From an uncultured Alphaproteobacteria bacterium (GTDB lineage Bacteria > Pseudomonadota > Alphaproteobacteria > HIMB59), in assembly GCA_902557145.1 (NCBI GenBank), contig CACDYZ010000012.1:1-33130 (forward strand): a DNA stretch of 33,130 nt, in the 5' to 3' direction. The translations under genes were made by a program, and so were the position numbers. Below, piece by piece: positions 12,219 through 20,924 of the stretch. Below the pieces are notes generated by a model. That model saw only the letters and a list, made by a program, of their open reading frames with translations, was not told the origin of the DNA and did no database searches. Positions within the stretch are counted from its first letter, which is position 1, and each line of letters opens with the position of its first letter.

Positions 12219-13117
12219 TCAGAGATCAACACATCCCTATTATGACAAATGAAATTTTATCATTTATTAATAAAAAGAAAAACCTTTCTATTTTAGATTG
12301 TACATTTGGAGGTGGTGGGCACTCAAAAAAATTTTTAGAAAAAGGACACTTTGTAACTGCTATTGACCAAGACGATAATTCTTTAATTTTTGCCAAACAA
12401 TTAAAAAAAAATTTTCCCAATATAATTTTTTATAAAAATAACTTTAAAAATATTGATTTATTAGATTTTGATACAAAAAAATTTAATTTTATTTTATTAG
12501 ATCTAGGTTTTTCATCTAATCAGTTAGACGATAATGATATTGGATTATCTTTTAAAAAAAATTCTGAATTAAATATGAATTATTTAGGTGGTGATTTGAA
12601 TGCATATAAAATAATTAATTACTATGATATGGAAGAACTCAAAAGAGTTTTTTATGTATATGGTGAAATTAATCAAGCTGAAAAGTTAGCTAAATACATT
12701 ATAAATCAGAGATCTATTAAAAAAATCAATACTAACTTTGAATTCATAGAGGTTTTGCGAGAGAGTGGAGTTAATTTTAGATCAAAAAAAATACATTTCG
12801 CAACTCAAGCATTTCAAGCATTAAGAATTGAGTCTAATCATGAACTAGAAAATCTAGAAATATTCCTAAAAAAAGTTCATAGTTTTTTTGAAATTAATGC
12901 TTATTTAGCAATAATTTCCTTTCATAGTTTAGAAGACCGAATAGTTAAAAATTATTTCAAAGATAATAAAGTTAAGAAAAACAATACCTTTCAAAATAAC
13001 AAAGATTGGGGATATGAAATTCTTACAAAAAAACCATTAACCCCATCAAAATTAGAAGTTATTGAAAACAATAGATCTAGATCTGCAAAACTGAGAGTAG
13101 GGAGATTTATAAATTGA
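12215..13117 (+). CDS. rsmH: 16S rRNA (cytosine1402-N4)-methyltransferase RsmH
   Basis: RsmH (MraW) methylates N4 of C1402 in the 16S rRNA decoding centre using S-adenosylmethionine. The 300-residue product shows HIPIMTNEIL at the start, the SAM-binding LDCTFGGGGHSKKFLEKG, AIDQDDNSL, LLDLGFSSNQLDD, ATQAFQALRIESNHELENL, the strongly conserved ISFHSLEDRIVKNYF and the end motif KPLTPSKLEVIENNRSRSAK. The start overlaps mraZ by 4 bp (ATGA) and the stop overlaps the TTG start of ftsL, so the set is translationally coupled. Confidence 0.97.
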   Translation: MIRDQHIPIMTNEILSFINKKKNLSILDCTFGGGGHSKKFLEKGHFVTAIDQDDNSLIFAKQLKKNFPNIIFYKNNFKNIDLLDFDTKKFNFILLDLGFSSNQLDDNDIGLSFKKNSELNMNYLGGDLNAYKIINYYDMEELKRVFYVYGEINQAEKLAKYIINQRSIKKINTNFEFIEVLRESGVNFRSKKIHFATQAFQALRIESNHELENLEIFLKKVHSFFEINAYLAIISFHSLEDRIVKNYFKDNKVKKNNTFQNNKDWGYEILTKKPLTPSKLEVIENNRSRSAKLRVGRFIN

Positions 13118-13410
13118 TAAATCATATTTCTAAATTTTTTTTATTATTTATGTTTATTATTTTATTTTTAAGTTTTAAAAATCAAACTAAGATAATTGAA
13201 AGTGATTTGAAATATTTAAAAATTAATTACAACAAAGATAATCAAAATTTTATAAATAAAGAAATACTTCTTACAAAAGAAATTAATCAATTACAAATTA
13301 ATAAATTAAATAATTATGATTATGAAGAAAATAAAAAAATTATTAAATTTGATAGAAGTGAATTTGATGACTTTACAATAATAAAGGTCAACTATGTTCA
13401 ACCTAAGTAA
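13114..13410 (+). CDS. ftsL: FtsL-like small division protein
   Basis: This is a 98-residue bitopic protein with a short cytoplasmic start, one transmembrane helix at about residues 8-21 (FFLLFMFIILFLSF) and a polar, lysine/asparagine-rich periplasmic part with heptad-like leucines and isoleucines, consistent with a coiled coil. FtsL forms a complex with FtsQ and FtsB that controls FtsI/FtsW. Sequence conservation in this family is very low, so the call rests on size, topology and the position between rsmH and ftsI. The start is TTG overlapping the rsmH stop (TTGA). It overlaps ftsI by 17 bp. Confidence 0.7.
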   Translation: MINHISKFFLLFMFIILFLSFKNQTKIIESDLKYLKINYNKDNQNFINKEILLTKEINQLQINKLNNYDYEENKKIIKFDRSEFDDFTIIKVNYVQPK

Positions 13411-14857
13411 TGAGACAGATTATAAACTACTATATAAAACAAAAAACTATTACAACTTTTTTATTTTAACTGTTTTATTTCTTTTTATTGCTATTTTTAC
13501 ACGATTAATATTTTTAAGTCTTGATAGTAGTGATGTTTATTTATCCAGTGTAAGAGATACAAGTCTTAAAGCATTACCCACTATTTATGATTTAAATAAA
13601 AATACTTTAGCATACTCTGACTACAATTATTCTATTAAAAATATAAAAAATAAAGTTAAATATTTAAAAAGAAATGTTCCACTTAATAATATCTTAGAGT
13701 CAATATATAAAGGTGACCCTTATATTAAATATGAAAAAATTCTTACTAGGAAATACCCTTACAGCTCTATTATAAAAAATATGATTGGACATACAAATAT
13801 TGATCATCAAGGTATATCTTTAATCGAAAAATTTGTAGATAAAAATAATAATGATGTAGATTTATCTTTAGATATTCGTATACAAAAAAAAATATATGAC
13901 TCTTTATATAATGATACAATTAATTTAAATCCAGATTACGCTATGAATGTTTTAGTTGATTTAAGTAGTGAAGAAATTGTTAGTAATGTTTTTTTAGATA
14001 ACAGAGAAGTTAATAGATTTGATCAAACTTTATTACCCTTGAAGGACTTAAAATTTGATTTTGGTTCTGTTTTTAAAACATTTACTGTTTATTCTGCCTT
14101 AAAAAATCAAAAAATAGATCTAAATGAATACTTTGATGTCGATCAACCTGTGTATATTGGAAATAAAGTAATTAATGATTTTCCAAGGAATAGTAAAATT
14201 CCGATGCAAGTGGCAGATATTTTAAAAAAATCCTCTAATAGGGGCGCAATTTTAATTAGAAGAAACTTAGATTGTCAGAATGAATTTAAATTTGATTTAG
14301 ATCAAATAGGGCTCTTAAAATCAACTACAATTGGCTTTGGAATGAAATCTATTGAACCAACTATTAATAATTTTAGAGGGAGTTATTGTGATAATATTCC
14401 TTTTGGTTATGGTTTATCAATTTCTCCAATACAATTAATTAATGCGTATGGAAAAATAATTACTGGTAGAGACAATTTTGAAGCTTCTTTTGAAAAACAA
14501 GATAAACAAAATAAAAATAAATATAACAAAATTTCAAATACCATTAATAAACTATTATTTTATGCAAATGAGACCAACAACGATCTATATAAAAACTTTT
14601 TAGTAGCAGGAAAAACTGGTACTGCAGATCAAACTATTTCAAACAACGAAAATTTTCAAAATGTTACTTATGTAAGTTTCTTTCCATACAATAATCCAAA
14701 ATATTTAAATTTTACGTTTATGCAAAACCCAAAAAAAAAATATGGTAAATATATGACAGCTGGTAATACAGTTAAACCAACTTTTTATAACCTTTTAAAA
14801 GAGATTTATATGTATCTGGACTTATCTATAATTAATAATAAAAGCACAGATATTTAA
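13394..14857 (+). CDS. ftsI: Peptidoglycan transpeptidase FtsI (PBP3)
   Basis: FtsI is the division-specific class B penicillin-binding protein that crosslinks septal peptidoglycan with FtsW. One transmembrane helix near residues 20-40 is followed by a pedestal domain and the transpeptidase domain. Active-site motifs are SVFK (nucleophile Ser about residue 225), SSN in KKSSNRGAIL and KTG in VAGKTGTADQT (about 406). The length of 487 is short; E. coli FtsI has 588 residues, and the shortening is mainly in the pedestal region. An A10 run at 14731-14740 does not disturb the frame. It shares one base with murE (TAATG). Confidence 0.95.
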   Translation: MFNLSNETDYKLLYKTKNYYNFFILTVLFLFIAIFTRLIFLSLDSSDVYLSSVRDTSLKALPTIYDLNKNTLAYSDYNYSIKNIKNKVKYLKRNVPLNNILESIYKGDPYIKYEKILTRKYPYSSIIKNMIGHTNIDHQGISLIEKFVDKNNNDVDLSLDIRIQKKIYDSLYNDTINLNPDYAMNVLVDLSSEEIVSNVFLDNREVNRFDQTLLPLKDLKFDFGSVFKTFTVYSALKNQKIDLNEYFDVDQPVYIGNKVINDFPRNSKIPMQVADILKKSSNRGAILIRRNLDCQNEFKFDLDQIGLLKSTTIGFGMKSIEPTINNFRGSYCDNIPFGYGLSISPIQLINAYGKIITGRDNFEASFEKQDKQNKNKYNKISNTINKLLFYANETNNDLYKNFLVAGKTGTADQTISNNENFQNVTYVSFFPYNNPKYLNFTFMQNPKKKYGKYMTAGNTVKPTFYNLLKEIYMYLDLSIINNKSTDI

Positions 14858-16233
14858 TGAATTTAGATGAATTAAAAGATAAGGGTTATAAAATTGTTAC
14901 TAATTGGCAAGAATGCAATAAGAAGACTATTTTTCTATTTAATAGTAATAATAATAGTAAGTTTATTATTTATAAACAATTAGCAATTAATAAAAATTGT
15001 AAATTTTTTATTTGTAATATTAAATTCAAAAAAGATGTTAATCAGAATCTAAGCAATTACTTTTTTTATAAAAATCAAAAAGATTTACATAATATAGCTG
15101 AAATTTTTTATAATATTAATACTCTTAAAATTATTTTTGTGACGGGTACAAATGGTAAAACTTCAATAGCATACGGTGCAAATAAATTGTTTAATATCAA
15201 TAGTATTAAGTCTTGTTACATTGGAACATTAGGCTTCTATATCAATTCGAAAAAAATAAAAAAACTAAATAATACTACACCAGCATATTTTGATTTACTC
15301 AATTTACTTCAAATTGCAAGTGACAATTATGTAAAATTTGTTTTTATGGAAGTTTCTAGTATTGGTTATAGCTCAGGAAGGATTGGAAATTTAATGTATA
15401 ACTATGCCATCCTAACTAACTTAGAGTCAGATCATTTAGATTATCATAAAAATATTAAAATTTATCATTTGGCCAAAGTAAATTTAATAAAAAATCATAA
15501 ACTGAAAAATTCAATTTTATTCATACAAGATGATAAATTAAAAAATAAATTTAAAAGTTTTAAAAGTAAGTTATTTACTCAAGGTAAATTCTTATCTAGC
15601 CAAAAAATATCTGTCACCCAAAAAAAAAATGACAAATTCCAAATATCTACAAATAATTTTTTATTTAATATTAATTCTTTTAATAACTTTATGGTCAAAA
15701 ATATAATTACTATATTGATGATTTATCACAATATCACAAAACAATTTCCTTTAAACATAAGTAATTCTTTATTTCCACCTGGTAGATCTGAAATTATTTT
15801 TAACAAAAAAAATAAAGTAATAATAATTGATTATGCTCATTCAAAAGATGCTTATGAAAATTTGTTAAAAGAACTGCCATTAAATAAAAATATAATTATT
15901 GTATATGGCTGTGGAGGAGATAGAGATAAAACTAAAAGACCACAAATAGCTAAAGTTATTTCAAAGTATACAAACTTACAGATTATAACTGATGATAATC
16001 CAAGAAAAGAAGATCCAGCAATGATTAGAAAAACTCTGATAGAGCACTCCTTAAATCCAATCGAGGTACCTAATAGAAGAAAGGCTATTAAATTTGGTAT
16101 AAGTTATATTAAAAAAAATGATGGTATTTTGATAATTGCTGGTAAAGGTCATGAGGACACACAAACCTATAACGATAAAAATTATATTTTTAATGATAGA
16201 GTAATTTCATCTAATTATGCAAAAAATCTATAA
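14857..16233 (+). CDS. murE: UDP-MurNAc-L-Ala-D-Glu:meso-diaminopimelate ligase MurE
   Basis: MurE adds the third stem-peptide residue in cytoplasmic peptidoglycan precursor synthesis. The 458-residue protein has the Mur ligase P-loop VTGTNGKTS (about residues 94-102), NNTTPAYFDLL, the carbamylated-Lys region HLAKVNLIK, IIDYAHSKDAYENLL, YGCGGDRDKTKRP and DDNPRKEDP (about 378-386). The DNPR motif is the known marker for meso-diaminopimelate instead of lysine, so the organism should make DAP-type peptidoglycan. It overlaps murF by 17 bp. Confidence 0.96.
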   Translation: MNLDELKDKGYKIVTNWQECNKKTIFLFNSNNNSKFIIYKQLAINKNCKFFICNIKFKKDVNQNLSNYFFYKNQKDLHNIAEIFYNINTLKIIFVTGTNGKTSIAYGANKLFNINSIKSCYIGTLGFYINSKKIKKLNNTTPAYFDLLNLLQIASDNYVKFVFMEVSSIGYSSGRIGNLMYNYAILTNLESDHLDYHKNIKIYHLAKVNLIKNHKLKNSILFIQDDKLKNKFKSFKSKLFTQGKFLSSQKISVTQKKNDKFQISTNNFLFNINSFNNFMVKNIITILMIYHNITKQFPLNISNSLFPPGRSEIIFNKKNKVIIIDYAHSKDAYENLLKELPLNKNIIIVYGCGGDRDKTKRPQIAKVISKYTNLQIITDDNPRKEDPAMIRKTLIEHSLNPIEVPNRRKAIKFGISYIKKNDGILIIAGKGHEDTQTYNDKNYIFNDRVISSNYAKNL

Positions 16234-17515
16234 AATTATTTATGATTTAAAATCAAAATATAATAGCAACATAGTTTTTGATACAAGACTTATAAAAGAG
16301 AACGATATTTTTATAGGTTTAAAAACAGATAAAAATGACGGTAACTTATATTATAAAGATGCTCTCAAAAAAAAAGCATCTTTGGTGATTGTAAACGTAA
16401 AGAAAGATTACCCCAAACTAGTATATGTTAAAGATACTCGGGTATTTATTATAAAATTTTGCAAATATATATTAGACAATTACAAAGGTAAAATTATCGC
16501 TATCACTGGTTCCGTTGGAAAAACAACGTTTAAAGAGAATATTTATCATATTTTAAAAAATAATAACTTTAAAACATACAGATCATACAAAAATTACAAC
16601 AATATTCAGGGTTTGCAATTTTCTATTATGAATATGCATTTAAACACTGATTATTCTGTATTCGAATTAGGTATTAATAACTCTAATGAAATGACTAAAT
16701 TAATTAACACTTTACAACCACATTATTGCTTAGTGACAGGTATCGAAAATTCTCACATTGGAAATTTTAGAAATTTTAATCATTTAATTGATAACAAATT
16801 AAAAATATTTAAGTCAAAAAGACTTATAAGTGGTTTAATTAATTATAATTACAACCCTAACTATATTGAGAGCAAAATTGAATCAAATGTGCACCTAATA
16901 AATGCTCATAATTTAAAAAAAAATATTCAAAAAAGAAAAAAAAAATATGCTGTTAATTTTATACTTAATAAAAAACAATATTCTATCGAGTCATTTAGAG
17001 GAAGTTTTTGTATAGATATAGCTATAATTTCATTTTTGTTTTTAAAGACATTTATGAAAAAAATTAATTTAAATATATTTTTTTATGAGAAGTCTATAAT
17101 TGATTCTAGGGGGAATGAAGTCCCAACTTTTATAAAGAACAAAAAAGTTATATTCTTCGACCATAGCTATAATGCCAGCCCATATTCACTTAGTAAGCAA
17201 ATTCTAATTTTTAATCAGAAGAATATTAAACAAAAAGCTTACATATTAGGAGCAATGAAGGAATTAGGAGTTCAGTCAGATTTTTTTCACCTACAAATAA
17301 TAGAATTGGTAACAAATTTAAATTTAAAAAAAATAATTTTCATTGGTGAAGAATTCTATAAATTTAAAAAAAGATCAAATAATTTTAATTTTTATAAGAG
17401 CTATATGCCAGCTATTAAATACTTAAATAAAGAATTTGATAATATAAAGAATGTATTTGTTATGGGATCAAGATCAAATCAACTAGATAGGGTAATAAAA
17501 CAATATGTTAAGTGA
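16217..17515 (+). CDS. murF: UDP-MurNAc-tripeptide:D-Ala-D-Ala ligase MurF
   Basis: MurF attaches D-Ala-D-Ala to the UDP-MurNAc-tripeptide, completing the pentapeptide. Features seen in 432 residues: the N-terminal FDTRLIKENDIFIGLKTDKNDG, P-loop IAITGSVGKTTFKE (about residues 92-105), YKNYNNIQGL, VFELGINNSNEMTKL, FFDHSYNASPYS and ILGAMKELG. The early part is normal for the family and the whole is only slightly shortened. It overlaps murE by 17 bp and mraY by 11 bp, which fits a single coupled operon. Confidence 0.95.
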   Translation: MQKIYKIIYDLKSKYNSNIVFDTRLIKENDIFIGLKTDKNDGNLYYKDALKKKASLVIVNVKKDYPKLVYVKDTRVFIIKFCKYILDNYKGKIIAITGSVGKTTFKENIYHILKNNNFKTYRSYKNYNNIQGLQFSIMNMHLNTDYSVFELGINNSNEMTKLINTLQPHYCLVTGIENSHIGNFRNFNHLIDNKLKIFKSKRLISGLINYNYNPNYIESKIESNVHLINAHNLKKNIQKRKKKYAVNFILNKKQYSIESFRGSFCIDIAIISFLFLKTFMKKINLNIFFYEKSIIDSRGNEVPTFIKNKKVIFFDHSYNASPYSLSKQILIFNQKNIKQKAYILGAMKELGVQSDFFHLQIIELVTNLNLKKIIFIGEEFYKFKKRSNNFNFYKSYMPAIKYLNKEFDNIKNVFVMGSRSNQLDRVIKQYVK

Positions 17516-18581
17516 CTTACTATACTCACTAAAAGATACAGAATTTTTCTTTAATTTGTTTGGTTACATTTCCTTTAGATCAGGTTTATCTTTAGTTACT
17601 TCATTTTTTATAGTTATAATTTTAATGCCTCACTGGATTAGATTTCAAAAAAATATTTTTCCAAGTGGGCAACCTATTCGAAATGATGGCCCAGATACAC
17701 ATTATCATAAAAAAGGAACTCCAACTTTAGGTGGGGTGCTAATATTGTTTTCAATTATTTTAAGCTCAATATTATGGACTTCAAATTTTTCAAGTTTTAA
17801 TTACATACTAATCCTAACATTAATGCTATTTGGTCTCATTGGCTTAGTTGATGATTTTCAAAAAGTTAAAGTAGGAAAGGGGATATCTTCTAAAACTAAA
17901 TTCTTAAGTCAGTTATTAGCTACATTAATTATTTATTTTACAATTAAACATAATGGATTTGATTTAAACAAATTTAATATTCCTTTCTTAAAAGATGTTT
18001 CCATTGAACTTGGTTATTTATATTTTGTATTAATTTTACTGATAGTTGTTGGTTCAACGAACGCAACTAATTTAACAGATGGTTTGGATGGATTAGTCTC
18101 TATGCCTTTGATATTTGTTTTCCTTACATTTGCTATATTTGCATATGTATTGGGAAATATAAATTTTTCTGACTATCTTTTAGTAAATTATATGAAAGGA
18201 TCGGGTGAGATAGTAATTTTTTGTACTGCATCAATTGGAGCTTTGCTTGGTTTTTTGTGGTTTAATTCAAGCCCTGCTTCTATTTTCATGGGAGATACAG
18301 GATCTCAATCATTAGGAGCTTCATTAGCAGTAACTTCAATTTTACTAAAACAGGAAATAGTATTGGCTGTAGCAGGTGGTCTTTTTGTAATGGAGACAAT
18401 ATCAGTGATGCTACAAGTTACATATTTTAAAATAACAAAAGGTAAAAGATTATTTTTAATGGCACCTTTACACCATCACTATGAAAAAAAAGGAATATCA
18501 GAACAAAAGATTGTGATTAGATTTTGGATATTAAGCTTTCTTTTTTGTCTGTTAGCTTTATCACTTCTAAAAATAAGATAA
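17505..18581 (+). CDS. mraY: Phospho-N-acetylmuramoyl-pentapeptide-transferase MraY
   Basis: MraY is the integral membrane enzyme that transfers phospho-MurNAc-pentapeptide to undecaprenyl phosphate, forming lipid I. The 358-residue protein has about ten hydrophobic helices and the family motifs HYHKKGTPTLGGVLI, GLVDDFQKVK with the catalytic aspartates, NATNLTDGLDGL, FMGDTGSQSLGA and the histidine-rich MAPLHHHYEKKG. It is better conserved than its neighbours. The start overlaps murF and the stop is directly followed by the TTG start of murD. Confidence 0.97.
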   Translation: MLSDLLYSLKDTEFFFNLFGYISFRSGLSLVTSFFIVIILMPHWIRFQKNIFPSGQPIRNDGPDTHYHKKGTPTLGGVLILFSIILSSILWTSNFSSFNYILILTLMLFGLIGLVDDFQKVKVGKGISSKTKFLSQLLATLIIYFTIKHNGFDLNKFNIPFLKDVSIELGYLYFVLILLIVVGSTNATNLTDGLDGLVSMPLIFVFLTFAIFAYVLGNINFSDYLLVNYMKGSGEIVIFCTASIGALLGFLWFNSSPASIFMGDTGSQSLGASLAVTSILLKQEIVLAVAGGLFVMETISVMLQVTYFKITKGKRLFLMAPLHHHYEKKGISEQKIVIRFWILSFLFCLLALSLLKIR

Positions 18582-18725
18582 TTGATAAATTTAAATAAAA
18601 AATTTTTAATATATGGATATGGAATAAGCGGTAAATCAATAGAGAGATACCTTAATAATAAAAATTGTAATTATAATATCTATGATGATTTTAAAAAAAT
18701 CACTAATAAAAAAAACTATAAATAA
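18582..18725 (+). CDS. murD: MurD N-terminal fragment (frame broken)
   Basis: A TTG directly after the mraY stop opens a 47-codon frame that encodes the MurD N-terminal Rossmann start: NKKFLIYGYGISGKSIERYL, the diverged GxGxSG element that binds uridine. It ends in TAA eight bases past an A8 run (18708-18715). The rest of MurD lies in the +1 frame from about this point. With seven A's the reading would be NKKTINNDYLHNN, joining the two parts. This fragment is missing if only long open frames are annotated. Confidence 0.8.
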   Translation: MINLNKKFLIYGYGISGKSIERYLNNKNCNYNIYDDFKKITNKKNYK

Positions 18726-19827
18726 TGATTACTTACATAATAACATCAATGAATATGATTATTTTGTTGTTTCCCCATCAATTAAAATCAATAAAAATCA
18801 TCTTTTATATAAATATAAAAATAAAATATTAATTGATTTGGATTTTTTAAGTTTAGAGTTATCCAAACAGAAAATAGTAGGAGTGACAGGCACAGAAGGC
18901 AAATCTTCAACTTGTTGCTACATAAAAGAGATACTATCAAAAAAATATAAGACAGAGATTATTGGAAATTTTGGTAATACTATTTTAGATAAAAAAGATC
19001 TTATTAAATATTTATCCAAAGTTGATATTTTGATTATTGAATTAAGTTCATATCAGTTAGATAAAGTAAGGTTTCTAAAATTGCATTATGCAATTATTAC
19101 AAATATATTCTGTGATCACTTAAATTATCATAATAATATAAAAGAATATATAAAATCAAAATTTCAAATACAAAATTTATTGCATAAAAATTGTAATTTG
19201 TATTTATCAAAAAAATTATCTCTAAAATATCAAAAATATTTAAAAATAAATAAAAAAAGATTAGTTTTTTTTAATGACAGGATATCTATAAAAAAGGATC
19301 TAGCTCATTACATTAAGGAACTGAATTTAAATTCTGTAAGAAAATTAATTCATAATTTTGACCCAAAAATAAAAGTAGATACTAGTTTAGTATCCAATGA
19401 ATTAAATTATAGAAATCAACTTATTTATAATCTAAATAACTTAAAAATATATAATGACAGTAAGTGTACCAATTTAAATAATGCTATCTTTAAAAATAAT
19501 TTAATAAATAGTTCAAGAAAAATATTAATTCTTGGTGGTAAATTTAAAAAACAACTAAAGAATTCAAAATTTAATATTTCGAATACATTGGTTTTAATAT
19601 TCGGTAATCATACTAATTTATTTATTGACCATTTAAATTTTATTAACTCAAATTATTATAAATTTATAAATCTCAATGAATTAGCAAAATTTTTAAGGTT
19701 AAATTTAAAAGTTAATAAATATAATTATGTTTTGTTCTCACCGGGAGGAGAGTCATTTGATTATTATAAAAACTATTTAGATCGTGGAAAACATTTTAAT
19801 AAACTTATTAAAAAAGTATTAATTTGA
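18682..19827 (+). CDS. murD: UDP-MurNAc-L-Ala:D-Glu ligase MurD, main part (frame broken)
   Basis: MurD adds D-Glu to UDP-MurNAc-L-Ala. This frame carries the ATPase and C-terminal domains: VVSPSIKIN, P-loop VTGTEGKSS (family norm GTNGKST, so Asn is replaced by Glu), IELSSYQLD, ITNIFCDHLNYH, NDSKCTNLNNAI, LILGGKFKK and FSPGGESFDYYKNYLDRGKHF. The ATG at 18682 is unlikely to be the natural start because the preceding 47 codons in another frame supply the missing N-terminal fold. Joined, the enzyme would be about 414 residues, near normal. The stop overlaps the TTG start of ftsW (TTGA). Confidence 0.88.
   Translation: MMILKKSLIKKTINNDYLHNNINEYDYFVVSPSIKINKNHLLYKYKNKILIDLDFLSLELSKQKIVGVTGTEGKSSTCCYIKEILSKKYKTEIIGNFGNTILDKKDLIKYLSKVDILIIELSSYQLDKVRFLKLHYAIITNIFCDHLNYHNNIKEYIKSKFQIQNLLHKNCNLYLSKKLSLKYQKYLKINKKRLVFFNDRISIKKDLAHYIKELNLNSVRKLIHNFDPKIKVDTSLVSNELNYRNQLIYNLNNLKIYNDSKCTNLNNAIFKNNLINSSRKILILGGKFKKQLKNSKFNISNTLVLIFGNHTNLFIDHLNFINSNYYKFINLNELAKFLRLNLKVNKYNYVLFSPGGESFDYYKNYLDRGKHFNKLIKKVLI
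18708..18715 (+). other. murD: Homopolymer (A8) at which the murD frame is lost
   Basis: An A8 run sits in the overlap of the two murD frames. One fewer A restores a continuous murD. The A7 run at 18693-18699 could in principle be the site instead, with a similar result (FKKSLIKKTINN). This has the same sign and size as the recN lesion. Confidence 0.8.
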
Positions 19828-20924
19828 AAAATATATTATTTAGAGATGATCAGAGTTTATTAGGATCTAACTGGTATATTTTATCAAAAAAACTTTTTAT
19901 AATACCATTTATACTGTCATTCATAGGTATCCTTGCTATTTATTCTTTAATAGGTACTGAGTATCCAATTTTACTTATTTTCAAACATATTATTTTTTTA
20001 TCTATTTCTTTAGTGGTTTTAATATTTTTATCATTGCTTCCAAAAAATAATTTAAGAAAAGTTTTAAATTTTATGTGTATATTTTTTACTATTCTTTTAA
20101 TAATAGTACCGATTTTTGGATATGAAATCAAAGGTGCAACTAGATGGATAAGTTTTAATTTTTTTTCTATTCAACCATCCGAATTACTTAAAGGACCACT
20201 TGTATGTATGTTTTCTTGGTTTTGTTATTTATATATTAAGACTAATAATAAATTATATTTATTTATTAGTTTTATAATCATTAGTTTAGTCATAACACTT
20301 CTCCTCCTTCAACCAGATATAGGTACTCTATTAGTATACATTTCAATTTTTTCTCTGATTCTAATTTTGTATTTTAGAAATCTAAAACTTTTTATTTTAT
20401 TGGGTTTTATAGGTGTGTTTTTTTTATTAATTGCATATTTTTCATTTGACCATGTTGCTTATAGAATTGACAACTTTCTAGATGGAGACAATGCTCAAGT
20501 TTCAAAAAGTTTATCAGCAATAAAGACCGGTGGAATTTTTGGCGTAGGTCTTGGCGAAGGACAACTTAAATATTCAATCCCTGAGTCTCATAATGACTTC
20601 ATATTTGCTATTTTAATTGAAGAATTTGGCGTTTTATTTGGATTATTTGTATCATTTCTTTATCCAGTTTTTTTTATTTTAGCTAGAAAATCTATTTTAA
20701 GTCCATCAAATTTATTTATTTCAAATACTATATTTAGTTTGTGTTTCTTGATGTGTCTTCAAGCATTTGTAAATATTGGTTCCTCCATAAAATTAATTCC
20801 TCCAACAGGAATGACATTGCCATTTATTAGCTATGGAGGCTCATCAATGCTTTCTTATGCGATAATATTTGGTACAGTCATCAACTTTAGTAAAAATGAA
20901 GAGAGTACTGCAAATAATTCATAG
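19824..20924 (+). CDS. ftsW: Septal peptidoglycan glycosyltransferase FtsW
   Basis: FtsW (SEDS family) polymerises glycan strands from lipid II at the division site together with FtsI. The 366-residue protein has about ten transmembrane helices and the SEDS signatures GATRWISFNFFSIQPSELLK, LLLQPDIGTLL, GLGEGQLKYSIPESHNDFIFA (catalytic Asp region nearby) and LPFISYGGSSMLSYAI. The start TTG overlaps the murD stop. In most Alphaproteobacteria murG and murC follow; here the next gene, overlapping by 29 bp, is a glutamine amidotransferase. Confidence 0.95.
   Translation: MKNILFRDDQSLLGSNWYILSKKLFIIPFILSFIGILAIYSLIGTEYPILLIFKHIIFLSISLVVLIFLSLLPKNNLRKVLNFMCIFFTILLIIVPIFGYEIKGATRWISFNFFSIQPSELLKGPLVCMFSWFCYLYIKTNNKLYLFISFIIISLVITLLLLQPDIGTLLVYISIFSLILILYFRNLKLFILLGFIGVFFLLIAYFSFDHVAYRIDNFLDGDNAQVSKSLSAIKTGGIFGVGLGEGQLKYSIPESHNDFIFAILIEEFGVLFGLFVSFLYPVFFILARKSILSPSNLFISNTIFSLCFLMCLQAFVNIGSSIKLIPPTGMTLPFISYGGSSMLSYAIIFGTVINFSKNEESTANNS

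Noticed and set aside
14731..14740. A10 run in ftsI as another frame break
   Set aside because: The frame continues through it to the expected C terminus, so there is no lesion.
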